Shown piece by piece: positions 19,841 to 27,881 of a stretch of 64,000 nucleotides of DNA. How positions within the stretch are numbered: position 1 is the stretch's first letter; each line of letters starts with the position of its first letter. Source of the stretch: Streptomyces sp. NWU339. GTDB lineage: Bacteria; Actinomycetota; Actinomycetes; Streptomycetales; Streptomycetaceae. The notes below the pieces were generated by a model. It ran no database searches, was not told where the DNA came from, and was given only the letters and a program-made list of their open reading frames with translations. The DNA lies in assembly GCF_003143855.1 (NCBI RefSeq), contig NZ_QFRK01000013.1:124091-188090 (forward strand), in the 5' to 3' direction. Made by a program: the position numbers and the translations under genes.

Positions 19841-21817
19841 TCACACCTGAACGCGACGCTCCACCACGTCAACGAGCTTCGCCAGCGCTTCGTCACGCGG
19901 AATGCCGTTCTCCTGCGAACCGTCGCGGTAGCGGAACGACACCGTGCCCGCGTTCATGTCGTCGTCACCGACGATGATCATGAACGGCACCTTGAGCTTC
20001 TGCTGCGTGCGGATCTTCTTCTGCATGCGGTCCGAGGAGGAGTCCACCTCGACCCGCAGGCCCTGCTTCTTCGCGTCGGCGGCGAACTTCTCCAGGTACT
20101 CCACGTGGGCGTCGCCCACCGGGATGCCCACCGCCTGCACCGGCGCCAGCCACGCCGGGAAGGCGCCCGCGTAGTGCTCGAGGAGCACCGCGAAGAACCG
20201 CTCGATGGAGCCGAACAGCGCGCGGTGGATCATGACCGGGCGGGTCTTGGAGCCGTCCGCGGCGGTGTACTCCAGGTCGAAGCGCTCCGGCAGGTTGAAG
20301 TCGAGCTGGATCGTCGACATCTGCCAGGTGCGGCCGATGGCGTCGCGGGCCTGCACGGAGATCTTCGGTCCGTAGAAAGCGGCGCCGCCCGGGTCCGGGA
20401 CCAGCGGCAGGCCCTGCTTCTCGGCGACCTGGCGGAGGGTCTCGGTGGCCTCCTCCCACGCCTCGTCCGTGCCGACGAACTTCGTCTCGTCCTTGGTGGA
20501 CAGCTCCAGGTAGAAGTCGGTCAGGCCGTAGTCGCGCAGCAGGTTCAGGACGAAGGTGAGGGTCTTGTCGAGCTCCTCTGACATCTGCTCGCGGGTGCAG
20601 TAGATGTGCGCGTCGTCCTGGGTGAAGCCGCGGGCGCGGGTCAGACCGTGCACGACGCCCGACTTCTCGTAGCGGTAGACCGTGCCGAACTCAAAGAGCC
20701 TCAGGGGCAGTTCACGGTACGACCGGCCGCGCGCGTCGAAGATCAGGTTGTGCATCGGGCAGTTCATGGGCTTGAGGTAGTAGTCCACGCCCTCGTCGAG
20801 CTGCATGGGCGGGTACATGCCGTCGGCGTACCAGTCCAGGTGGCCCGAGGTCTCGAAGAGCTTCCCCTTCGTCGCGTGCGGGGTGTAGACGAACTCGTAG
20901 CCCTCCTCCTCGTGCCTGCGCCGCGAGTAGTCCTCCATGACCCGGCGGATGATGCCGCCCTTGGGGTGGAAGACGGCGAGGCCGGAGCCGATCTGCTCGG
21001 GGATGGAGAACAGGTCGAGCTCGCTGCCGAGCTTGCGGTGGTCGCGCTTCTCGGCCTCGGCGAGGAACTCCAGGTGCGCCTTCAGCTCGTCCTTGGTCGG
21101 CCAGGCGGTGCCGTAGATCCGCTGGAGCTGCTTGTTCTTCTCGCTGCCGCGCCAGTACGCCGAGGCGTTGCGCATGAGCTTGAACGCCGGGATGTTCCGG
21201 GTGGTCGGCAGGTGGGGACCGCGGCAAAGATCTTTCCAGCACAGCTCGCCGGTCTTGGCGTCCAGGTTGTCGTAGATCGTCAGCTCGCCGGCGCCGACCT
21301 CGACGTCCGCGCCGTCGTCGTGCGACGCGGAACCCTTGAGACCGATCAGCTCCAGCTTGTACGGCTCGTCGGCGAGCTCCTCGCGGGCCTCGTCGTCGGT
21401 GACCACACGGCGGGAGAAACGCTGGCCGCGCTTCTGGATCTCCTGCATGCGCTTCTCGATGGCCTTGAGGTCATCGGGGTGGAAGGGCTTGTCGACGTCG
21501 AAGTCGTAGTAGAAGCCGTCCCGGACCGGCGGGCCGATGCCCAGCTTGGCCTCGGGGAACAGTTCCTGCACGGCCTGCGCCATGACGTGCGCGGTGGAGT
21601 GGCGCAGGATGTTCAGGCCGTCCTCGGAGGAGATCTCGACACCCTCGACGGTCTCGCCGTCCTTGATCTCGTAGGCGAGGTCCTTGAGCTCACCGGCCAC
21701 CCGCGCCGCGATGATCGAGCGCTCGCCTGCGAAGAGCTCGGCGGCCGTGGTGCCCGTCGTCACCACGCGCTCGTCCCGCTCGGAATCGCGTTGGATGATC
21801 ACACGGACGTCTGACAC
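19841..21817 (-). CDS. thrS: Threonyl-tRNA synthetase
   Basis: 658-residue class II synthetase charging tRNA-Thr. The start is the GTG at 21817 (VSDVRVIIQRD) with AGGAGA about 7 bases upstream. Domains: TGS (1-60), editing domain with HSTAHVMAQAV (about 95-105), catalytic core with motif 2 FRYEKSGVVHGLTRARGFTQ fragment and zinc ligands, motif 3 IHRALFGSIERF, and C-terminal anticodon domain. It is full length. No T-box or other leader structure is evident in the 348 bases upstream. Confidence 0.97.
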   Translation of the reverse strand: MSDVRVIIQRDSERDERVVTTGTTAAELFAGERSIIAARVAGELKDLAYEIKDGETVEGVEISSEDGLNILRHSTAHVMAQAVQELFPEAKLGIGPPVRDGFYYDFDVDKPFHPDDLKAIEKRMQEIQKRGQRFSRRVVTDDEAREELADEPYKLELIGLKGSASHDDGADVEVGAGELTIYDNLDAKTGELCWKDLCRGPHLPTTRNIPAFKLMRNASAYWRGSEKNKQLQRIYGTAWPTKDELKAHLEFLAEAEKRDHRKLGSELDLFSIPEQIGSGLAVFHPKGGIIRRVMEDYSRRRHEEEGYEFVYTPHATKGKLFETSGHLDWYADGMYPPMQLDEGVDYYLKPMNCPMHNLIFDARGRSYRELPLRLFEFGTVYRYEKSGVVHGLTRARGFTQDDAHIYCTREQMSEELDKTLTFVLNLLRDYGLTDFYLELSTKDETKFVGTDEAWEEATETLRQVAEKQGLPLVPDPGGAAFYGPKISVQARDAIGRTWQMSTIQLDFNLPERFDLEYTAADGSKTRPVMIHRALFGSIERFFAVLLEHYAGAFPAWLAPVQAVGIPVGDAHVEYLEKFAADAKKQGLRVEVDSSSDRMQKKIRTQQKLKVPFMIIVGDDDMNAGTVSFRYRDGSQENGIPRDEALAKLVDVVERRVQV

Positions 21818-22166
21818 CGGTCTCTCCTGACTGAAGGCTTTGGCTGCGGCGCCATACCTGAGCGCACGCACGGGTGCGATCGTACCGACCCGAACCGGTC
21901 GGGTGCGAAATCATTCCTCGCGGCCGGCCCGCTCGGCCTCGCCGGCCCGTACCGGGTGCGGTACGGGCCCTCACTGAGCGTGGTCGGCGCGTATCCGGCC
22001 CGGCCCTCGCGAGCACCCGTGGCCGCACGGAGCCGGGCGGCGACGGGCAGCGACGGGCAGCGACGGAGCCGCCGGTGCCCGCGTACGGCGCGCACCGACC
22101 GGGTATCACCGGAACGGGCAGCGGACTGGGCGTCAACTGCCGATGGTGCGCGAGGGGTTGGTGGGT
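21818..22166. repeat. Intergenic thrS / exonuclease with a short tandem repeat
   Basis: 349 bases between divergent genes. At 22041-22066 a 10-base unit (CGACGGGCAG) occurs 2.6 times in tandem. Otherwise I see no gene; the promoters of thrS and the exonuclease must lie here. The stretch ACCCGAACCGGTCGGGT near 21890-21906 is an imperfect palindrome. Confidence 0.45.
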
Positions 22167-22892
22167 ATGAGGTGCTGGTACGAGGGGCCGCTGGCCGCCT
22201 TCGACACGGAGACGACGGGGGTGGACGCCGAAACCGACCGGATCGTGTCGGCCGCCGTCGTCGTCCAGGACTCACCGGGCACCCGGCCGCGGGTCAGCCG
22301 CTGGCTGGTCAACCCGGGGGTGCCGGTGCCGGCCGCGGCGGCGGAGGCGCACGGGCTGACGGACGAGCATCTGCAGCGCAACGGCCGCTGGCCGGCACCG
22401 GTGATGTACGAGGTGGCGGAGGCGTTGGCCGAGCAGGCGGGAGTGGGCCGGCCGCTGGTGGTGATGAACGCTCCGTTCGACCTCACCCTGCTGGACCGGG
22501 AGTTGCGCCGTCATCGGGCCGCGCCGCTGAGCCGCTGGTTCGAGCGGACGCCGCTGCTGGTGCTGGACCCTCAGGTCCTCGACAGGCATCTGGACCGCTA
22601 CCGCAAGGGTGGCCGCACGCTCACCGACCTGTGTGCGCTCTACGGCGTCCCGGCGCAGGACGCGCCCGGCGCGGAGGCGGGTGCGGCGGCGGCGCTGGAG
22701 GTCACCCGTGCGGTGGGCCGACGCTTCGCGTCCCGGCTGGAGCGCCTGTCCCCCGGCGAGCTCCACATGTTGCAGGCGGTGTGGCACGCGGGCCAGGCTC
22801 GGGGCCTGACGTCCTGGTTCGCCCGTAGCGGCTCGGAGGAGGCCGTGGACCCGGCCTGGCCGCTGCGCCCGGGCCTGCCGACGGCTGCGTGA
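22167..22892 (+). CDS. DnaQ-like 3'-5' exonuclease domain protein
   Basis: 241-residue RNase-T/DnaQ-fold protein. ATG at 22167 is preferred because GAGGGG lies 9 bases upstream; the earlier ATG at 22143 has no ribosome site. ExoI is FDTETTG (about residues 12-18) and ExoII NAPFDLTLLD (about 104). ExoIII, where the family has H-D/N-A-x2-D-A, reads QDAPGAEAG, so the catalytic His and last Asp are replaced by Gln and Glu. The protein may be slow, altered or a binding module. It stands alone as a transcript before tRNA-Val, facing it. Confidence 0.8.
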   Translation: MRCWYEGPLAAFDTETTGVDAETDRIVSAAVVVQDSPGTRPRVSRWLVNPGVPVPAAAAEAHGLTDEHLQRNGRWPAPVMYEVAEALAEQAGVGRPLVVMNAPFDLTLLDRELRRHRAAPLSRWFERTPLLVLDPQVLDRHLDRYRKGGRTLTDLCALYGVPAQDAPGAEAGAAAALEVTRAVGRRFASRLERLSPGELHMLQAVWHAGQARGLTSWFARSGSEEAVDPAWPLRPGLPTAA

Positions 22893-22934
22893 GGCACCGG
22901 CCAGGAGCGCGTGGACACGGGTCGGGGCACACAA

Positions 22935-22965
22935 AAAGCCGGTCCGCCTGTGACGGACCGGCTTT
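22935..22965 (-). terminator. Intrinsic terminator of tRNA-Val(CAC) copy 1
   Basis: Perfect 12-bp stem (22935-22946 with 22954-22965), 7-base loop, followed on the minus strand by TTTTTGTG: one of the few classic U-tailed terminators in this window. It lies 6 bases past the tRNA. Confidence 0.85.
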
Positions 22966-22970
22966 CCCGG

Positions 22971-23042
22971 TGGGCGATACTGGGTTCGAACCAGTGACCT
23001 CTTCGGTGTGAACGAAGCGCTCTCCCACTGAGCTAATCGCCC
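22971..23042 (-). tRNA. tRNA-Val (CAC), copy 1
   Basis: Cloverleaf on the minus strand: acceptor GGGCGAT / ATCGCCC, anticodon stem CTTCG/CGAAG with loop TTCACAC (anticodon CAC), T-loop GGTTCGAACC. CCA is not encoded. It is identical to the copy at 28215-28286; the shared repeat including flanks runs 22967-23044 and 28211-28288. Confidence 0.97.
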
Positions 23043-23055
23043 GGGAACGGAGTGA

Positions 23056-23085
23056 ACAATACAGGTCCGGGCGCGCTTGGTTCAA
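23056..23085 (-). promoter_or_regulatory. Promoter of tRNA-Val(CAC) copy 1
   Basis: On the minus strand TTGAAC (23085-23080) and TATTGT (23061-23056) are 18 bases apart, 13 bases before the tRNA 5' end. This fits the housekeeping sigma pattern of Streptomyces. The -35 overlaps the last codons of the SRPBCC gene. Confidence 0.6.
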
Positions 23086-23543
23086 ACCGCTTGCAGGTGG
23101 GCGGCCAGACCGCGCCGCCCGGCCCGCATCATGAGTGCGTGGTTCGCGCGGAAGACGGGCCGTCCCGGCCGGGCGAGGCGGCGCAGCAGGGGTCTGCGGA
23201 CGTCGACCTCCTGGGCGTAGCGGGCGAGGGTGCCGCCGGAGCCCTGGGGGGTGACGGTCCAGCGCGCCCAGCCGTCGATGTCCCCGGACAGGGCGACTTC
23301 CAGGATTCCGGCTGCGGGGTCGCGCCTCGTCTCCCGCACGGTCGTCACCAGGGAGAAGGGCAGCACGGAGCGGATCCGGAGGATCCCCGCGCCCCCGCCG
23401 GCGGTGTCGGCGAGCCGGGTGACCTCTTTCACCTGCGGCCACCAGCGGGGATAGTCCTCGACGCGTTCCAGGGCGCGGTACACGGCGGGCGCGGGCGCCG
23501 GCAGGGTCCACAGACTGCGGAAGCGGTAATGGTTCCGGTCCAT
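23082..23543 (-). CDS. SRPBCC (START/polyketide-cyclase-like) family protein
   Basis: 153 residues with the pattern of the SRPBCC lipid/ligand-binding fold: RFRSLWTLPAPAPAVYRALERVEDYPRWWPQ at the N-terminus, a central beta region (SLVTTVRETRRDPAAG, ARWTVTPQGSGGTLARYAQEV) and a C-terminal helix containing FRANHALMMRAGRRGL. ATG at 23543; no clear ribosome site. The ligand is unknown. It lies just upstream of tRNA-Val copy 1, and the remnant of a polysaccharide lyase gene begins about 50 bases before its start, so its promoter region may be a product of the deletion there. Confidence 0.78.
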   Translation of the reverse strand: MDRNHYRFRSLWTLPAPAPAVYRALERVEDYPRWWPQVKEVTRLADTAGGGAGILRIRSVLPFSLVTTVRETRRDPAAGILEVALSGDIDGWARWTVTPQGSGGTLARYAQEVDVRRPLLRRLARPGRPVFRANHALMMRAGRRGLAAHLQAV

Positions 23544-23593
23544 GGACGGAGTGTGCCCGCCCGCGCCCGCGTCGTGCGGTTCCCTATGGTGTG

Positions 23594-24064
23594 CATCATG
23601 CGAAAGGAATCGGCGCCCACGTAGAAGTAGAGACGAATAGAGAAGGGGAGCCAACTGCGTTGCCCCTTGCGGTGCTTACCGTCGAAGCGCTCGGCCCTGA
23701 CGGTGGACTGGTCGCCTCCTCGAACTCGGACTCGGGCTGACGCAGCAGGACGATGCGTCCGTTCCTGGCGATCTCGGTCGAGCAGCGGGTGACAGACTTG
23801 CTGATCGTGGCGCCGAACTTGCCGATCCTCGCGGTGATGACTCCGGTCGATATGCCGATGGCGCTGCCGTGTTTGCCGATGGTGGCCTTCTTCGCCGGTG
23901 CTGCGGGGCTGCCGACGGTGAGGGTGAGTGTGCCGGAGCCCGAACTCACGGCGTGTGCGGTCCACTTAAGGGAGCCGTCAGGCCAGCGGGCGAGCCGACG
24001 CCCGAGGTGCCAGGCCAGTGAGCCGGGCAGTCTGCGCCGGAAGGTTGTCGTCCGCGGGGGCCGG
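23594..24064 (-). pseudogene. Remnant of a Tat-exported rhamnogalacturonan-lyase-like (PcRGLX/YetA RIFT-barrel) gene
   Basis: Fragments matching the N-terminal RIFT-barrel domain of this lyase family (memory of family patterns): WPDGSLKWTAHAV, AAPAKKATI, ARNGRIVLLRQPESE in one frame, then after a frameshift near 23700 TVRAERFDGK and RSWLPFSIRLYFYVGADSF in another. A short internal deletion is likely between DGK and RSW. The N-terminus is missing and the large C-terminal part ends abruptly before the SRPBCC start. No intact frame exists. By context this gene once belonged to the same sugar-uptake operon as the solute-binding protein at 26506-27849. Confidence 0.72.
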
Positions 24065-24196
24065 GCCCATCCGGCTGTTCTCGAAGCCCTGGACGTACAG
24101 ATAACAGGTATAAACCATCGTGCCGTCCGCAGGACCGCAGGCTTTGCCTCCGGCGCCACCGCCGACGATGTAGGCCGAGCTGAAGATCTGGAAGGA
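24065..24196 (-). pseudogene. 3' fragment of the split sugar ABC permease
   Basis: 44 codons (SFQIFSSAYIVGGG ... FENSRMG) typical of a MalF/UgpA-type permease just before its last membrane helix. The reading frame joins exactly, codon to codon, with the 5' fragment that ends at 25745 if bases 24197-25744 are removed. After SRMG (about 24065) the permease similarity stops and sequence related to the lyase remnant begins, so a separate deletion has fused the two genes. A stop codon follows at 23978-23980. Confidence 0.8.
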
Positions 24197-24350
24197 TTGA
24201 CATCCTCCCCCTCCTAAAGGAGGGGGATTCCGACCCGGGTGGGTCGAGGTTCACGGGCGCTCGAGCGGCCGGTGGCCGCTGTCACCCCTCCGGCACCGGC
24301 TGTACGCCGGGGGCGGGGGATCCCGCCCTGTCCTGCCGCGACGTTGACCG
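24181..24350 (-). ncRNA. Candidate omega-RNA (reRNA) of TnpB
   Basis: For IS605-type elements the guide RNA is known to come from the 3' part of tnpB and the right end, running out into flanking DNA. Here that is the minus strand from within tnpB through the right-end hairpin (24206-24227). The guide would start at base 24196: TCCTTCCAGATCTTCA. The 5' limit is a guess. Confidence 0.4.
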
Positions 24351-25503
24351 CCGCGTTCTCATCCGCGTTGCAGCCGAACCCGCAGGAGACGCAGACGAAC
24401 TCGGCTTGGCTCTTGCGCGAGTCCTTCTCGATCCAGCCGCAGGCACTGCACCGCAACGAGGTGTACGGGGCGGGCACGTCCTCGACCCGGCCCGGGGCCT
24501 TCTCCCCGGTCCGGCGACGGAGCAGGCCCCAGCCCTGGGCGAGGATCGCCCGGTTCAGCCCGGCCTTCTGCCGCACCCGGGTACCGGGCTGTTCGACCGT
24601 GCCCCTAGCGGAGGCGGTCATGTTCTTGACGTTCAGCTTCTCGAACCGGATCAGGTGGTAGGTGCGGGCGAGCAGGGTGGAGGTCTTCTCGCACCAGTCC
24701 TTGCGCCGGGCCGCCTCCCGGGCCTTGATCCTGGCCACCTTCGCGTACTCGTCCCGCTTGCGGTCACTGCCCTTCGGGGCGCGGGCCGCACGGCGCTGGT
24801 GCTTGCGGACCCGGGCCCGCTCCCGGGTGGTGAGCCGCGGGCAGTTCAGCTTCCGCCCGTCGGACAAGGCGGCGGTGATCGTCACGCCCCGGTCGATGCC
24901 GATGACCTCCCCCGTGCCGGGCGCCTCGACCGGTTCGGGGATCACGGCGAAGGCGATGTGCCACTGGTAGTTGCGGAAGGTGACCCGGAACGTCTTCGCC
25001 TGCGGCAGCCCGGCGCGGGTGAGGCGGAAGCGGACCCAGCCGCAGCCGGGCACCTTCACCCGCGCCCAGCGCCGGTTCAGCCTCCGCACCACCACCGAGC
25101 GGCCCATGACCTGCCTGCCGGTCCTGGCGTTCAGCTGCGGGGTGCCGTCCGGATGGAACTCCGGGACCCGGTCGGTGCCGATCACCCGGAAGCCCTCATG
25201 CACGAACTTCTTCCGCCAGGTCGGCTCGCCGAACCCGTAAGCGAACCGGGCGGCCTTGGCCCCGGCGAAGTCCCGCAACGCCTGCTGCTGCACCTCCGCG
25301 TTCCCGGCACGCAGCCACGCGTTGTCCCGCCGGGCCTCGGTGAGCTGACGGCACTGCTCCGCGAACCCGGGCGCGGACCTGCGCCCCGGTTTCCAGTGCG
25401 CGTGCTGCTCGACGGCCAGGTTCCACACGTACCGGGCGTGCGCGCAGTGCAGCAGCATCCGCTGCTCCTGCGCGGCCGTCGGGTACATCCGGAAACGTGA
25501 CAT
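24214..25503 (-). CDS. tnpB: TnpB family RNA-guided nuclease
   Basis: 429-residue TnpB, the transposon nuclease ancestral to Cas12. The N-terminal helix-turn region (MSRFRMYPTAAQEQRML, YVWNLAVEQ) and WED-type segments lead to a split RuvC domain with all three acidic residues: Asp204 in IGIDRGV, Glu288 in RFEKLNVKNM, Asp381 in NADENAAVNV. A zinc ribbon is present (Cys352, Cys355, Cys371, Cys374). The gene therefore looks functional, not decayed. Its TAG stop lies inside the right-end hairpin. ATG at 25503. Codon usage is GC-rich like the host, so residence need not be recent. Confidence 0.92.
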   Translation of the reverse strand: MSRFRMYPTAAQEQRMLLHCAHARYVWNLAVEQHAHWKPGRRSAPGFAEQCRQLTEARRDNAWLRAGNAEVQQQALRDFAGAKAARFAYGFGEPTWRKKFVHEGFRVIGTDRVPEFHPDGTPQLNARTGRQVMGRSVVVRRLNRRWARVKVPGCGWVRFRLTRAGLPQAKTFRVTFRNYQWHIAFAVIPEPVEAPGTGEVIGIDRGVTITAALSDGRKLNCPRLTTRERARVRKHQRRAARAPKGSDRKRDEYAKVARIKAREAARRKDWCEKTSTLLARTYHLIRFEKLNVKNMTASARGTVEQPGTRVRQKAGLNRAILAQGWGLLRRRTGEKAPGRVEDVPAPYTSLRCSACGWIEKDSRKSQAEFVCVSCGFGCNADENAAVNVAAGQGGIPRPRRTAGAGGVTAATGRSSAREPRPTRVGIPLL

Positions 25504-25703
25504 GCCGCCGAACCTAGCCCCGCCACCCGCCCCGCTCTGCGCATCCGGTCAGGCTCACCCGAACGAGCGACCGGCCCTCATCGCCCACAGCCGCGCATGC
25601 CGCACCTGCTTGTGGTCGAACTCGCCGCTTCCACCCGGACGCCGCGTCGCCCTGCAGGCGATGCGGCCGTCCTCTGCCCCGCTTCACGGGAACGGGCATT
25701 CAC

Positions 25704-25724
25704 CCCGGCCCTGAAGGGACCGGG
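25704..25724 (-). repeat. Hairpin in the left end of the tnpB element
   Basis: CCCGG(T)CCC / GGGCCGGG stem with a TTCA loop on the minus strand, 20 bases inside the inferred left end. In composition it resembles the right-end hairpins of IS605-type elements and may be the subterminal structure recognised by TnpA, or a relic of an older right end. Confidence 0.45.
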
Positions 25725-25744
25725 CACCCTGCCCGACAAGAAAG

Positions 25745-26506
25745 GTGGATGGTCTCCAGCAGGACGTTGAAGAAGAGCACCGGGGAGATCATCGGCAGGG
25801 TGATGCTCCAGAACCGCCGCAGCCTGCCCGCCCCGTCGACGTCGGCCGCCTCGTACAGCTCGCGCGGCACCTGCTTCAGGCCGGCCAGGAAGATGACCAT
25901 GGGGGCGCCGAACTGCCAGACGGTGAGCGCCACCAGGCTGTAGATGATCAGGTCCGGGTCGCCGGTCCAGCCGCCGGCGTCGATGCCGAAGAGCTTCTGC
26001 GCGCGGTCGACGATCGCGTCGTCGGAGAAGATCGCCTTCCACACGATGGCGACGGAGACGCTCGCCCCGATCAGCGACGGCGCGTAGAAGGCGGCCCGGT
26101 AGAAGGCCTGCCCGCGCCGCTTCCGGGCCAGCAGCAACGCCACCCCGAGCGCGGCGATCAGCTTGATCGGCGTGCCGACGGCCACGTACCAGAGCGTGAT
26201 CCGCACCGAGTGGCGCCAGCGCGGGTCGGCGAACATCTCGGAGAAGTTGTCCAGGCCGATCCACCGGGGGGCGTCGAACAGGTTGTAGTCGGTGAACGCG
26301 AAGTACAGGGAGGCGATCATCGGGCCTGCCGTCAGCAGCAGGAACCCGGCGATCCAGGGGGACATGAAGAGGTAGCCGGCCAGGTTCTCCCGGCGGCCCC
26401 ACCGCTTCAGGGCGGCGGGGCGCGGGGACTTCACCGGACCGTGCCGCGGCTCGGGGTCCCGGGTCGGGGCCTCCGCCGCAGGGGCGTGTGTCACCGCGGT
26501 TCCCAT
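25745..26506 (-). pseudogene. Sugar ABC transporter permease, 5' fragment (interrupted)
   Basis: 254 codons of a MalF/UgpA-type permease: basic N-terminal tail, GYLFMSPWIAGFLLLT as first membrane helix, further helices, and the EAA loop EAADVDGAGRLRRFW that contacts the ATPase. The frame is broken after LLETIH by the tnpB element and now reads into it, stopping at 25700. The ATG overlaps the stop of the upstream solute-binding protein (TGATG), so they were one operon. The last two membrane helices are lost, so the product should be inactive. Confidence 0.88.
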
Positions 26507-27849
26507 CAGCCGGCGAGAGCCGTCTTCGACTCGGTGAAGAACTGCTTGACGGCGTCCGCCACGGAGCGCTTGCCCAGGCCCAGTTCCTCCGCGATGCGCA
26601 GGAACGCGGCCTCGCAGATGTCGGCGCCGTTCGGGTGCGGGGTGATGGGCTCCAGGACGCCCGCGTCGACGAGGGACTCCTCGTAGGCGGCGATCGCCTT
26701 GTTGACCGGGTCGGTCGGCTGGTAAGCGTCGTACTGCGCCTGCGTCGCGGGCACACCGCGGTCGTATCCCATGATCTTGGCAACCTCGGGATCATGCACC
26801 ATGAAGTCGATGAACCGGGCGACCTCCTCGGGGTGCCGGGTGCGCTTGGACGCGCTCAGCATCAGGGAGCCGAGGTACTGGCCGGTCCTCTTGCCGTCCG
26901 TGGTCGGAATGGGCGCGAGACCGTACTCGCTCTTGCCCTCGGAGGTGTAGCGGACGGTGAAGTTGTCCCAGGTGAACTCGCTTCCGGCGAGTTCGGCGGA
27001 GAGCGCCGCCTTGGGCTTGATCTGGGAGACCTTCCTCGGGTCGGCGAACAGGCCGGACCTGACGCCCTTCTCGGCCTTGGTCCACCACCGGGTGAGATCC
27101 GCCTCGGTGAATCCCAGACCGTCCTCGGTGAAGAACGCCTTGCCGTTCTGCCGCAGATACAGGTCGTAGAGGTACATGACCCCGTACATGCCGCTGTCCC
27201 CGGCCCGCCCGGTTCTGTCACGGACCTTCGCCATCGCCCCGTCGAAGTCGTCCCAGGTCCAGCCCTGCTCGGGTGTGACACCGGCGCGGGTGAAGACGGG
27301 CTTGTCGATGACCAGGGCCATCGAGTTCGAACCCACGGGCACGCCGAGGAGCTTGCCGTCGATCTCACCGAACTTCTCCAGGCCCGCCCGGAATCCGTCC
27401 ATGGAGAGGTTGCCGGCCTCGACCTGCCCGCTGAGGTCGAGCAGAATGTTCTTCGCGTCGTATTTACGCAGGAATCCGACGGCATTCTGGAAAACGTCCG
27501 GCGGATTCCCCCCGGAGGCCTGCGTGTTGAACTTCTTCCAGAAGTCGGTGTACGGCTGGAAGTCGGTCTTGATCTTCGGGTACTTCTCCTCGAACAGCGC
27601 GATGGTCTTGTTGATGCGCTCGGCCCGGTCCTCGGCACCCCACCACGAGTAACGGAGCGTCACCGTCCCGCCTCCCGAGCCGCTGCCGCCACCGCAGGCG
27701 GTGGCGGTGGCACCCAGGCCCGCGACGGCCAGCGAGGCGCCCGCAGCCCTGAGGACCGCCCGCCTCCCGACCCGCCCCTCAGCCCACCCCTCCGCGTTCT
27801 CGCCGTTCTTGCCGTTCTCGCTTTTTTCGCCGTTCTCGCCCTGCCGCAT
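26506..27849 (-). CDS. Carbohydrate ABC transporter solute-binding lipoprotein
   Basis: 447-residue extracellular sugar-binding protein. ATG at 27849 has GGGAGG 6 bases upstream. The N-terminus carries a short Gly-Glu-Asn-Lys repeat, then twin arginines (VGRRAVLRAAG), a hydrophobic core and a lipobox TATAC, so it is likely a lipoprotein exported by Tat or Sec. The body has family-1 binding-protein features (TLRYSWWGAEDRAER, PYTDFWKKFNTQASGGNPPDVFQ, a C-terminal GVPATQAQYDAY). It appears intact, but its permease is split and no second permease remains, making it an orphan. Two LacI-type operators lie upstream. Confidence 0.85.
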   Translation of the reverse strand: MRQGENGEKSENGKNGENAEGWAEGRVGRRAVLRAAGASLAVAGLGATATACGGGSGSGGGTVTLRYSWWGAEDRAERINKTIALFEEKYPKIKTDFQPYTDFWKKFNTQASGGNPPDVFQNAVGFLRKYDAKNILLDLSGQVEAGNLSMDGFRAGLEKFGEIDGKLLGVPVGSNSMALVIDKPVFTRAGVTPEQGWTWDDFDGAMAKVRDRTGRAGDSGMYGVMYLYDLYLRQNGKAFFTEDGLGFTEADLTRWWTKAEKGVRSGLFADPRKVSQIKPKAALSAELAGSEFTWDNFTVRYTSEGKSEYGLAPIPTTDGKRTGQYLGSLMLSASKRTRHPEEVARFIDFMVHDPEVAKIMGYDRGVPATQAQYDAYQPTDPVNKAIAAYEESLVDAGVLEPITPHPNGADICEAAFLRIAEELGLGKRSVADAVKQFFTESKTALAG

Positions 27850-27881
27850 ACGAGCCTCCCCGCGACGTCGCATCCACCTCA

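Larger units (their letters stand above)
24197..25744 (-). mobile_element. tnpB-only IS200/IS605-superfamily element (IS1341-like), about 1.55 kb
   Basis: Inserted in a sugar-permease gene. The right end on the minus strand is a 10-base palindrome (24206-24215 with 24218-24227) followed by AGGATGTCAA, the end seen in many actinobacterial IS605-type elements (recalled). The boundaries are set by restoring the permease frame: GAG-ACC-ATC-CAC before the element, TCC-TTC-CAG after it. There is no target-site duplication, as expected for this superfamily. It contains tnpB only; no TnpA (HUH) transposase is present, so it would need one supplied in trans. The left 240 bases are non-coding. Confidence 0.85.

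Noticed and set aside
23753..24217. Plus-strand 154-codon frame (MRPFLAISVEQ...) as a membrane protein
   Set aside because: It lies antisense to clear lyase and permease fragments that explain the sequence better.
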